Part shown: positions 7,444 through 14,451 of the stretch, piece by piece
Layout of the letters: the number at the start of each line of letters is the position of its first letter
Numbering within the stretch: the first letter of the stretch is position 1
DNA from: JBECKR01 sp040235415
GTDB taxonomy: Bacteria > Acidobacteriota > Polarisedimenticolia > Polarisedimenticolales > Polarisedimenticolaceae
Length of the DNA stretch: 18,999 bases
NCBI GenBank assembly: GCA_040235415.1
Contig: JBECKR010000338.1
Span: 1 to 18,999 of the forward strand
Direction of reading: 5' to 3'
Made by a program: the position numbers and the translations under genes
The notes under the pieces: model-generated
Told to the model about the DNA's origin: nothing
What the model saw: only the letters and a program-made list of their open reading frames with translations
Database searches by the model: none

Positions 7444-8598
7444 ATGCGGGTGCTGCGGTGGTCCTGGCCGATGTTCGTGGTCGCGATCGTCGTGCTGTGG
7501 CCGTGGGGGTGCTACGAGCTCCGGCCGGAACGCCGGGTCGACGTCGTCGTCCTCGACAAGACGGTCCCGTTCTCGAACCGGATCGAGCACCGCTCGCTGT
7601 TCTGGCTGCTCGACCACCTCAAGATCCGCCGTCCCGACGGCCGGAGGTACGACGCGTCGCGGGACTACGTCGGCGCGTTCGCGGGCCCGCGACCGGGCAG
7701 TAGGCCCGAGCGCACCCTGGATCTCGATGCCGCCACCGCCACGGCGGCCGACCTCGTCTACGTCGCGGACACCTACGGCGTGTACGAGGGCGATCTCGCT
7801 TCCGGTCGTGCGATGAAGGCGGCGCTCGAGCGCAGTCCGTTGATCTACGGCGGGCTGCATCCCGCCGAGGTCGACGCGCTGCGGCGCGCGTCGGCCGCGG
7901 GCCGCACCGTCGTCGCCGAGTTCAACACGCTCGAGAGCCCGACCGGCGCCCGCGCCCGGGACGCGACGGAGGAGCTCCTCGGCGTCCGCTGGACGCACTG
8001 GATCGGCCGGTACTTCTCACGGCTCGACGACCGCGACGAGGTGCCGCAGTGGATGCGCCGCAACTACGAGCGCGAATGGAACCGGCCCTGGGAGTTCGAG
8101 GGGCCGGGCTACGTCGTGCTCTACGAGGACCTCCACGTCGAGGTTCTCCGGCCCGGCGTCGAGGTCGAGCGCCTCGGACTGACGCTCGAGCGCGCCCGGC
8201 CGGTGGATCCGCTCCTCCTCGGCGCCCGCGACGGCGTGCCGTACCCCTACTGGTGGTCGTGGGTCGAGGCGCAGCCGGGCACGGAGGTCCTGGCCCGATT
8301 CGAGTGGCACCCGACCGAGGCCGGACGCGAGCGCCTGCGAGTCCGGGGGCTTCCCGAGTCGTTCCCGGCGGTCTGCCGCCGCGCCGGCGCCGGCGGCGCC
8401 CCGGTTTACCACTTCGCGGGCGACTTCGCGGACAACCCGATGCCGGACATGGCGGTCCCGCTCGCCGGCTACACGCGCTTCAAGTCCTGGCTCGAAGGAG
8501 CCCGCATCGCCCCGTCGGAGTCCGCGTTCTACTGGCGGTTCTACGTCCCGATGATGACCCGGCTGCTCGACGACACTCCCGCAAACGCGCGACGCTGA
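7444..8598 (+). CDS. conserved hypothetical membrane-anchored protein, possible GATase-like fold
   Basis: A 384-residue protein with an N-terminal signal anchor (about residues 5-21, ending WPWGC, not a canonical lipobox) and a large outside domain. Notable segments are VVVLDKTVPFSNRIEHRSL, ADLVYVADTYGVYEGDL, SPLIYGGLHPAEVDALRR followed by GRTVVAEFNTLESPTG, and RNYEREWNRPWEFEGPGYVV. The alternation of hydrophobic strands with a 'write off the day, check the helix' pattern recalls DUF4350-like glutamine-amidotransferase folds, but that is only inference. I recall similar hypothetical proteins in Firmicutes and name no function. The ATG at 7444 is chosen over 7423 because AAAGGGAG (7431-7438) sits 5 nt upstream and 7423 lies inside the repeat element. 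The M23 peptidase gene follows after 77 bp. Confidence 0.75.
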   Translation: MRVLRWSWPMFVVAIVVLWPWGCYELRPERRVDVVVLDKTVPFSNRIEHRSLFWLLDHLKIRRPDGRRYDASRDYVGAFAGPRPGSRPERTLDLDAATATAADLVYVADTYGVYEGDLASGRAMKAALERSPLIYGGLHPAEVDALRRASAAGRTVVAEFNTLESPTGARARDATEELLGVRWTHWIGRYFSRLDDRDEVPQWMRRNYEREWNRPWEFEGPGYVVLYEDLHVEVLRPGVEVERLGLTLERARPVDPLLLGARDGVPYPYWWSWVEAQPGTEVLARFEWHPTEAGRERLRVRGLPESFPAVCRRAGAGGAPVYHFAGDFADNPMPDMAVPLAGYTRFKSWLEGARIAPSESAFYWRFYVPMMTRLLDDTPANARR

Positions 8599-8675
8599 GC
8601 CTCGTTCCCGCGCCGGGCCGCAGCCCATTCCGGATGCTATGGTGATTCGGGCTGACGAGGCGAACGAGGAGTCCG

Positions 8676-10061
8676 ATGGCACGTTCCAAGATCGGGGGTC
8701 GTTTCAGGGTCGTTCTGGGGTTGGCGATCGCCGTCGGTGTGGCCTGGGTCGGACTCGGCGCGTTCCGCACCGGTCCTCCGCCGACGGTCCGGATCGCGCC
8801 GTCGCTGCCGGCCATCGGCCGGGCGACGCCCGTCACGATCACCGTGGAGGAGCCGACCCGCGGGCTCGCGGGGGTTCGCGTCGAGCTCGTCCAGGGCGAC
8901 ACCCGCGAGACGCTCGAGTCCCGCGACGCCACGCCCCGCCCGCCGTGGGCGTTCTGGGGGCCGCGCAACGCGAGCGAAACCTTCACGGTCGAGGTCGGCA
9001 AGAACCGCGTTCCCGCGCTGAAGCAGGGGCACGCCACCGTTCGCGTGACCGCCGAGCGCGCCGGGAGCTGGCTTCGACATCCCGATCCGGTGGTCGAGGA
9101 AGCCGTCCTGCCGGTCCGGCTGATCCCGCCGACCCTCGGAGTGCGGTCGACCGCGACCTACGTCGCGCAAGGCGGTTGCGAGGCCGTCGTCTACGTCGTC
9201 GGGGAGAGCGCGGTCAAGGACGGCGTGCAGGCCGGCGACCGCTTCTTCACGGGCTACCCGCTCCCGGGCGGGTCCGAGGCGACGCATTTCGCGCTGTTCG
9301 GGGTGCCCTACGACCTCGACGATCCCTCGAAGATCCGGCTCGTCGCCGAGGACGACGTCGGCAACCGTTCCGAGCTGGCGTTCGTCGACCGCTTCTTCCC
9401 GAAGCCGATCGCACGCGACACCATCCCGGTCACGGACGAGTTCATGCAGCGCGTCGTGCCGGCGATCCTGGCACAGACGCCCGACCTCGAGGACAAGGGC
9501 GATCTCCTCCAGAACTACCTCGAGATCAACAACCGGCTCCGGGCCCGCGACCAAGAGGAGCTCGACGCCCTCGGCGAGAAGTCCCGTCCCGAGTTCCTGT
9601 GGAGCCGGCCGTTCCTCGCGATGCCGAACACGAAGGTCATGTCGCGGTTCGCCGACCGCCGGACCTACGTCTACGACGGCCGCACGGTCGACCACCAGAC
9701 CCACCTCGGCTTCGACCTCGCCTCCGTGCGGAACGCCGACGTCCCGGCGGCGAACGACGGCGTCGTCGTCATGGCGCGGTACTTCGGGATCTACGGCAAC
9801 GCCGTGGTCCTCGACCACGGCTACGGCCTCATGAGCCTCTACGGCCACCTCTCGACGATCGCGGTCGCGGACGGCGACCGCGTCGAGCGCGGTCAGACGA
9901 TCGGGACGACCGGCGCGACCGGGCTCGCCGGCGGCGACCACCTGCACTTCAGCATGCTGCTGCGCGGCATGCCGGTGAACCCCGGCGAGTGGTGGGACGG
10001 GCACTGGATCCGCGACCGCCTGGAGCGCAAGCTCGGGGCCGCTCTGCCGTTCCACGACTAG
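8676..10061 (+). CDS. M23 (LytM-type) metallopeptidase, membrane-anchored
   Basis: A 461-residue protein with an N-terminal membrane anchor (about 10-30), a long beta-rich extracytoplasmic part (about 35-250) and a C-terminal M23 domain (about 315-445). The zinc ligands are present: H343 and D347 in HLGFD, and H422-x-H424 in DHLHFSM, with MSLYGHLS between them. M23 enzymes cut peptidoglycan cross-bridges or stem peptides, so a role in cell-wall remodelling is likely. The upstream part resembles immunoglobulin-like domains and may position the enzyme. AGGAG (8667-8671) lies 4 nt before the ATG; TATGGT (8638-8643) is a possible -10 box. The TAG stop at 10059-10061 touches the palindromic repeat at 10061-10092. 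Confidence 0.93.
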   Translation: MARSKIGGRFRVVLGLAIAVGVAWVGLGAFRTGPPPTVRIAPSLPAIGRATPVTITVEEPTRGLAGVRVELVQGDTRETLESRDATPRPPWAFWGPRNASETFTVEVGKNRVPALKQGHATVRVTAERAGSWLRHPDPVVEEAVLPVRLIPPTLGVRSTATYVAQGGCEAVVYVVGESAVKDGVQAGDRFFTGYPLPGGSEATHFALFGVPYDLDDPSKIRLVAEDDVGNRSELAFVDRFFPKPIARDTIPVTDEFMQRVVPAILAQTPDLEDKGDLLQNYLEINNRLRARDQEELDALGEKSRPEFLWSRPFLAMPNTKVMSRFADRRTYVYDGRTVDHQTHLGFDLASVRNADVPAANDGVVVMARYFGIYGNAVVLDHGYGLMSLYGHLSTIAVADGDRVERGQTIGTTGATGLAGGDHLHFSMLLRGMPVNPGEWWDGHWIRDRLERKLGAALPFHD

Positions 10062-10092
10062 AGGGTGTCAGGCACCGGTGTCAGACACCCTC
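10061..10092. repeat. second, imperfect copy of the TGTCAGACACC palindrome
   Basis: GAGGGTGTCAGGCACC (10061-10076) faces GGTGTCAGACACCCTC (10077-10092): 16-bp arms with two mismatches and no spacer. The core is the same as in the repeat at 4035-4064. It begins on the last base of the M23 stop codon and encodes the last six residues (VSDTGA) and stop of the convergent exporter gene. It is positioned to act as a two-way transcript end structure, though no T tract is present. Confidence 0.8.
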
Positions 10093-10973
10093 GGGCGGCT
10101 CACCGCGAGGGCGACGCCGGCGACGACGAGGCACGAGCCGAGCGCCGTGCGCCCGGTCAGCGGCTCGTCGAACGCCAGCGCGCCGACGGCGACCGCGATG
10201 AGCGGGGTGGTGTAGGCGATCAGGGCGACCCGCGTCGCCCGGACGTGCGCCAGCAGCCAGAAGTACAGCCCGAACGTCAGGGCCGATCCGGGGATCGCGA
10301 GGTACAGCAGCGCCGCGACCGGCCGCGGCGCGAAGGTGAGCGGCAGGCCGCGCTCCGTGACCGCCGCGAGCGCGCCCATCACGACGGCGGCGATCCCCAT
10401 CGGCACCGCGGTGATCGACAGCGGATGGACGTCCCGGCCCCAGCGCTTGACCGCGACGCTCGCGAGCGCCGAGGCGATCGGGGAAACGAGCATCACGGCC
10501 GCCGCGAGCAGCACCGCCCGTCCGCCGAGCTTCGAGAAGTCCTCCGAGAAGATCGCGGCCACGCCGGCGAATCCGAGCACCGTCCCGAGCGCGCCTCGGG
10601 GCCCCAGGCGCTCGTCCGGGAGGGCGACGTGCGCGATCAGCGCGACGAACAGCGGAAAGGTCGCGAACAGCACCGCCGCGAGGCCGGACGGAACGAACTG
10701 CTCGGACCAGTACACCACGCCGTAGGAGATGCAGAACGACAGCACCGCGTTCGCCGCCCACAGCCGGCGCTCGGCCGCAGCGCGGCCCAGCGGGACCCCG
10801 AGCCGGAACGCGAGCGCGAGGAGCACGGCCGAGGCGATCGCGAATCGCAGCGCGACGCCGGCGATCGGCGGGAAACCCTCGAGACTGACGCGGATCGCCG
10901 CCCAGGTCGTCCCCCAGACGAGGGTCAGGACGCCGAAGACCAGGACGATCGTCGACCGGCCGGGGGTCGGCAC
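10068..10973 (-). CDS. EamA-family transporter (second DMT exporter)
   Basis: A 301-residue membrane protein with about ten hydrophobic segments in two EamA repeats. Motifs include LVWGTTWAAIR in helix 1, YWSEQFVPSGLAAVLFATFPLF, VMLVSPIASALASVAVKRWG, and LYFWLLAH with AYTTPLIAVAVGALAF. It is a distant paralogue of the yedA-like protein at 535-1458. The substrate is unknown. The GTG at 10973, 8 nt after the cupin stop, gives translation from just before the first helix; the SD sequence is weak, so translation may be coupled to the cupin gene. It is the last gene of the rfbA-cupin-exporter operon. Its last codons and stop come from the palindromic repeat, so the native C-terminus has probably been rewritten. 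Confidence 0.88.
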   Translation of the reverse strand: MPTPGRSTIVLVFGVLTLVWGTTWAAIRVSLEGFPPIAGVALRFAIASAVLLALAFRLGVPLGRAAAERRLWAANAVLSFCISYGVVYWSEQFVPSGLAAVLFATFPLFVALIAHVALPDERLGPRGALGTVLGFAGVAAIFSEDFSKLGGRAVLLAAAVMLVSPIASALASVAVKRWGRDVHPLSITAVPMGIAAVVMGALAAVTERGLPLTFAPRPVAALLYLAIPGSALTFGLYFWLLAHVRATRVALIAYTTPLIAVAVGALAFDEPLTGRTALGSCLVVAGVALAVSRPRVSDTGA

Positions 10974-10981
10974 GGGCGGAC

Positions 10982-11320
10982 TCAGCGCCGCTCGAGATCT
11001 TCGATCGGCCGTTCGAGCTCGACCAGCAGGACGCAGCCCTCCGGCGACGACGGCCGGTGGACGCTGCCCGGGGGATGCTCGACCCAGCTGCCCTCGCCCC
11101 AGGTCCCGCCGCCGTCGAGAAGCGCGCCGCGGAGCACGAGGTAGCGCTCGCCCGCGGGGTGGCGGTGCCGGCCGTAGGCGGCGCCGGCGTCGAACTCCAG
11201 CAGCACCGCCGACCGGCCGGTCCCGGGGTCGTAGGAGAGCTTCTTCCAGCGCACGCCCGGATACGGGCTCTCGCGCCACGGCAGCCGCGCCGAGTCGACG
11301 TAGGTCGAGCGCTCGCTCAC
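10982..11320 (-). CDS. small cupin protein (ChrR-cupin-like)
   Basis: A 112-residue single cupin domain. Motif 1 is RHRHPAGERYLVLRG (H52, H54, E58) and motif 2 is HPPGSVHRP (H88), giving the usual three-His, one-Glu metal site; SSPEGCVLLVELE ends the barrel. The sequence resembles the cupin domain of ChrR-type anti-sigma proteins, without the N-terminal zinc-binding sigma-interacting domain. A sensory or small enzymatic role is possible; the ligand cannot be told. It is not RmlC, despite following rfbA. Its GTG start overlaps the rfbA stop (GTGA, 11320-11317), a strong sign of coupled translation. Confidence 0.85.
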   Translation of the reverse strand: MSERSTYVDSARLPWRESPYPGVRWKKLSYDPGTGRSAVLLEFDAGAAYGRHRHPAGERYLVLRGALLDGGGTWGEGSWVEHPPGSVHRPSSPEGCVLLVELERPIEDLERR

Positions 11321-12195
11321 CGGACGGCCTCTTCGTCCAGGAACCTCAGCAGGTACTGCCCGTAGCTGTTGTTCCGCATCGACTCGGCCGCCCCGCGGAC
11401 CGTGGCGGCGTCGATCCAGCCGAGGTTGAACGCGATCTCCTCCGGGCACGACACCATGAGGCCCTGCCGCTCCTCGATCGTCTGGATGTAGTTGCCGGCG
11501 TGGAGCAGCGAGTCGTGCGTCCCGGTGTCGAGCCACGCGAACCCGCGGCCGAGGACCTCGACGTGGAGCGCGTCGCGCTCCATGTACCAGCGGTTGACGT
11601 CGGTGATCTCGAGCTCGCCGCGGGCCGACGGCCGGAGCCCGGCGGCGACCTCGAGCACGCGGTTGTCGTAGAAGTACAGCCCGGTGACCGCGAGGTGCGA
11701 GCGCGGGCGCGCGGGCTTCTCCTCGATCGACACGCCGCGGCCGTCCGGGCCGAGCTCGACGACGCCGTAGCGCTCGGGATCGCGGACGCGGTACGCGAAC
11801 ACCGTCGCGCCCTCGGGGCGCGCCGCGGCGCGCTTCAGGAACTCCGGCAGGCCGTGGCCATAGAAGATGTTGTCCCCGAGCGCGAGCGCCGCGCGGTCCG
11901 CTCCGACGAACTCGCGGCCGATCAGGAACGCCTGCGCCAGCCCCTCGGGCCGCGGCTGCGCGGCGTACTCCAGCCGCAGGCCCCACTGCGAGCCGTCGCC
12001 GAGCGCCCGGCGGAAGCCGTCCTGCTCGTGCGGCGTCGTGATGACCAGGATTTCCCGGATGCCGGCCAGCATCAGGACCGACAGCGGGTAGTAGATCATC
12101 GGCTTGTCGTAGACCGGAACGAGCTGCTTGCTCACGCCGAGCGTCACGGGATGGAGCCGGGAGCCGGAGCCGCCCGCCAGGATGATGCCCTTCAT
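11317..12195 (-). CDS. rfbA: glucose-1-phosphate thymidylyltransferase
   Basis: A 292-residue cytoplasmic nucleotidyltransferase of typical RmlA/RfbA length. It joins dTTP and glucose-1-phosphate to make dTDP-glucose, the first step toward dTDP-L-rhamnose and other deoxysugars. Signatures: the GGSGSRLHPVTLGVSKQLVP nucleotide loop at residues 8-27, then YDKPMIYYPLSVLMLAGI, GDNIFYGHG, SIEEKPARPRSHLAVTGLYFYD, ELEITDVNRWYME and GRGFAWLDTGTHDSL. GGAGG (12201-12205) lies 5 nt before the ATG. No rmlB, rmlC or rmlD is in the window, so later steps must be encoded elsewhere. It heads a three-gene operon with a cupin and an exporter, and is divergent from the VWA protein. Confidence 0.96.
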   Translation of the reverse strand: MKGIILAGGSGSRLHPVTLGVSKQLVPVYDKPMIYYPLSVLMLAGIREILVITTPHEQDGFRRALGDGSQWGLRLEYAAQPRPEGLAQAFLIGREFVGADRAALALGDNIFYGHGLPEFLKRAAARPEGATVFAYRVRDPERYGVVELGPDGRGVSIEEKPARPRSHLAVTGLYFYDNRVLEVAAGLRPSARGELEITDVNRWYMERDALHVEVLGRGFAWLDTGTHDSLLHAGNYIQTIEERQGLMVSCPEEIAFNLGWIDAATVRGAAESMRNNSYGQYLLRFLDEEAVR

Positions 12196-12227
12196 CGAGG
12201 CCTCCGCCGCCGTCGCGGACGGCGGCC

Positions 12228-12233
12228 ATGATA
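12228..12233 (-). promoter_or_regulatory. possible -10 box TATCAT for rfbA
   Basis: On the minus strand TATCAT lies 32 nt before the rfbA start, placing the transcript start about 25 nt upstream of it. No -35 hexamer is evident. It is within 30 bp of the opposing TATAGT box at 12259-12264, so the two polymerase sites would compete. Confidence 0.35.
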
Positions 12234-12258
12234 TCGCAGCCGCGTCCGGGCGGTGAGC

Positions 12259-12264
12259 TATAGT
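12259..12264 (+). promoter_or_regulatory. -10 box TATAGT of a probable leaderless promoter
   Basis: TATAGT is followed by exactly 7 nt and the GTG at 12272. No SD sequence is present. The geometry matches the boxes at 439-444 and 6339-6344. A GTG inside the box (12263) is in frame but would lie upstream of the transcript. Confidence 0.5.
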
Positions 12265-12271
12265 GCCCTCC

Positions 12272-14425
12272 GTGAAGCGGGTCGCCCTCGTCGCCGTCGC
12301 GATCCTCACCGCGGCCGCCGCCGCGGATGCGGGGCGCGGCCTGCCGACGGCCCCGGACGCCGATCGCGTCGAGGTCCGGCTGTCGCGGATGCCGGTCCGG
12401 TTCGAGCCGCGCGCGCCGGGCGCCTGCGACCACCCCGAGCCGTCGTGGGTCGAGGTCACCGAGGACGGCGCCCCCGTCCGCGTCGTCCACTTGGAGCGCC
12501 GCCGCCTGCCCGCCGTCCACGCCGTCCTCGTGGACAGCAGCACCAGCATGCTCCCGAACCTCGACGAGGCGAAGCGGGCCGTCGAGGCCTACGTCGACCT
12601 CGTGCCGGAAGGCGAGCCGGTCCTGCTCGCGACGTTCGACGACACGCTCGTTCTCGTCTCGGGCGCGTCGACCGATCGCGCCCGGCTCGAGCGCGCGCTC
12701 GATCGCATCGACGCCGGGGGAGAGACCATGTTGTGGAGGTCGATGCGCGACGTCCTGGACTATCTCGCGACGTTCCCGGAGCGCAAGGTCCTGGTCGTGA
12801 TCACGGACGGCTGCGACACCGGACAGCGGTACAACGTGAGGCCGCTCGACGTCATCGGCGACGCCGGCAAGGTCGAGAACCTGACGGTGTTCCCGATCGG
12901 CCTCGACCTGCCGCGGCGTTGCCCCGGAACGACCGGGATCGGACTCGACCCCAGGATGTCGATCCACGCCCTCGCGATGAGCACCGGGGGGGAGGCGGCC
13001 GACGTCCGTCGCGCGAGCGAGCTCGAGGAGCGGTTCCTCCGGATCCAGGACCGCCTGGCGCACGAGGGGTACGTCACCTACGTGCCGCCGGCGAACGAAG
13101 CGCCGGGCGGCCACCGCATCCGAGTCCGGAGCGCGGCCCACGCCGCCTGCGGCATCGTCTCGGCGGGACCGGAGATGCGCTTCGACCCGCTCCGGGGGCC
13201 GGTGGCGACGGCGTCCGGATCTCCGCCCGCGAGCCTCGCGCTCTCGCCCGAGGGCGACCGCTTGGTCGGGTCGCTGCCGGACACCGCGCTCGAGGCGACC
13301 CGGCTGTACGATCCCGAGCACCTCGACGGCGCCGGTTCCCGGAAGATCCGGGACGTGTTCGAGCCGCGGATCGAGGACCGCGCGATCGACGCCCCGCTGC
13401 CGGGGCTGGCCGAGGTCGCGAAGCACGACGCGGCGCCGCAGGACGGCCTGCGCGCGCTGCTGCGCATCGAGGCTTCGAGGCCGTCGTCGCCCGAGTCCCG
13501 GACCCGTCCCGGCTTCCTGGTCCACGGCCGGACCTTCCTGGCCTATCGCGACGTCCTGGCCCGGGCGCTGTACCGCCGTCCGGACTACCGCGCGTTCGCC
13601 CGCCGGGCGATCCGCGAGGCGCGGCTGCGGGGGCTTCGCGGCGTGATCGAGGCGGAGGTCCCGCCGCAGGAGGCGTCCTCCCGCCTCGAGCGGTTGCGCC
13701 GGATGCTCGAGGGCGAGGACTGGGATCCGACCGAGGCGGAGCTCGAGGCCACGCTCGCCGCGTGGCTCGGCGACGTTGCGGCGGTCGATCTCGCGGCCGC
13801 GCTCGAGACCGACCTCGCGCGGGCCGCCCTCGCGGGCCGGGAGCCGGATCCGATCGAGCGTGCCTGGCCGGCGCTGGCGCGGTGGTTCCCGCCCCCGACC
13901 GAAGTCCGGATCGTGACCCCGCTCGTGCCCGGCTACGACCCCGAGCGCGGCGTCGTCGGGTTCTACCGCGTCGTCCTCGGGCGACCCGAGCCGACCGGCC
14001 CGCCTCGCGGCCTCGTGCCGGACGCGCCGCTCGGTCTGCGGCTGCTGCGGTGGGCCGAGGGCGCGACCGGCGCGGACGCGTGGGACGGGGTCGAGATCCG
14101 GGGGGTACGCTACGACCCGATGCCGCGGGCAGTGCCGCGGCGGATCGCGCGGGTCCTCGGGAAGCTCGGGATCGAGGCGCCGCGGTCCGCGAGCCTCGAC
14201 TGGCGCGTCGTGACGCTCGAGCTCGGGAGGCGCGCAGGCCCCGCCGGAACCTATCCTCTACGAGGCTACTTCGCGAGGGATCGCGCCGCCGGGACGTTCG
14301 CCGCCGCGCCGGCCTGCCTCGTCCTGCCGGAGGACGAGGACGCCGCGGCCCGTTTCGGTCCCCCGGTGGCGCCGCTCGTCGAGGAGGCCGCGTGCGCCGT
14401 CCGCCTGGGGCGGGAGCTTCGCTGA
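12272..14425 (+). CDS. secreted VWA-domain protein of unknown function
   Basis: A 717-residue protein with a cleavable-looking signal peptide (VKRVALVAVAILTAAAAADA). A short beta region precedes a VWA domain of about 80-290: the metal site VDSSTSM (D88, S90, S92), GGETMLWRSMRDVLDYL and VVITDGCDTG. The layout resembles the VWFA-related secreted proteins common in Acidobacteriota. The last 430 residues contain helical, charged stretches and match nothing I recognise. VWA domains with this site bind protein partners through a metal ion. The GTG at 12272 is chosen because it follows the TATAGT box by 7 nt and begins the signal peptide directly. Alanine racemase follows after 26 nt in the same direction. 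Confidence 0.85.
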   Translation: MKRVALVAVAILTAAAAADAGRGLPTAPDADRVEVRLSRMPVRFEPRAPGACDHPEPSWVEVTEDGAPVRVVHLERRRLPAVHAVLVDSSTSMLPNLDEAKRAVEAYVDLVPEGEPVLLATFDDTLVLVSGASTDRARLERALDRIDAGGETMLWRSMRDVLDYLATFPERKVLVVITDGCDTGQRYNVRPLDVIGDAGKVENLTVFPIGLDLPRRCPGTTGIGLDPRMSIHALAMSTGGEAADVRRASELEERFLRIQDRLAHEGYVTYVPPANEAPGGHRIRVRSAAHAACGIVSAGPEMRFDPLRGPVATASGSPPASLALSPEGDRLVGSLPDTALEATRLYDPEHLDGAGSRKIRDVFEPRIEDRAIDAPLPGLAEVAKHDAAPQDGLRALLRIEASRPSSPESRTRPGFLVHGRTFLAYRDVLARALYRRPDYRAFARRAIREARLRGLRGVIEAEVPPQEASSRLERLRRMLEGEDWDPTEAELEATLAAWLGDVAAVDLAAALETDLARAALAGREPDPIERAWPALARWFPPPTEVRIVTPLVPGYDPERGVVGFYRVVLGRPEPTGPPRGLVPDAPLGLRLLRWAEGATGADAWDGVEIRGVRYDPMPRAVPRRIARVLGKLGIEAPRSASLDWRVVTLELGRRAGPAGTYPLRGYFARDRAAGTFAAAPACLVLPEDEDAAARFGPPVAPLVEEAACAVRLGRELR

Positions 14426-14451
14426 GTGCCGCGGACCGGCGAGGAGGAAGC

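Noticed and set aside
10974..11279. N-terminal extension of the second exporter to 11279
   Set aside because: It overlaps the cupin gene antiparallel in frame use, is Arg-rich with no membrane character, and the cupin is a clear domain.
11317..11320. The cupin as RmlC (dTDP-sugar epimerase) because it follows rfbA
   Set aside because: RmlC is about 180 residues with its own motifs; this is a 112-residue single-domain cupin of a different type.
12253..14451. Upstream extension of the alanine racemase frame to 12253
   Set aside because: The extension is a low-complexity Arg/Pro/Gly shadow of the VWA gene. The GTG at 14452 has a strong SD and matches the normal alanine racemase start.
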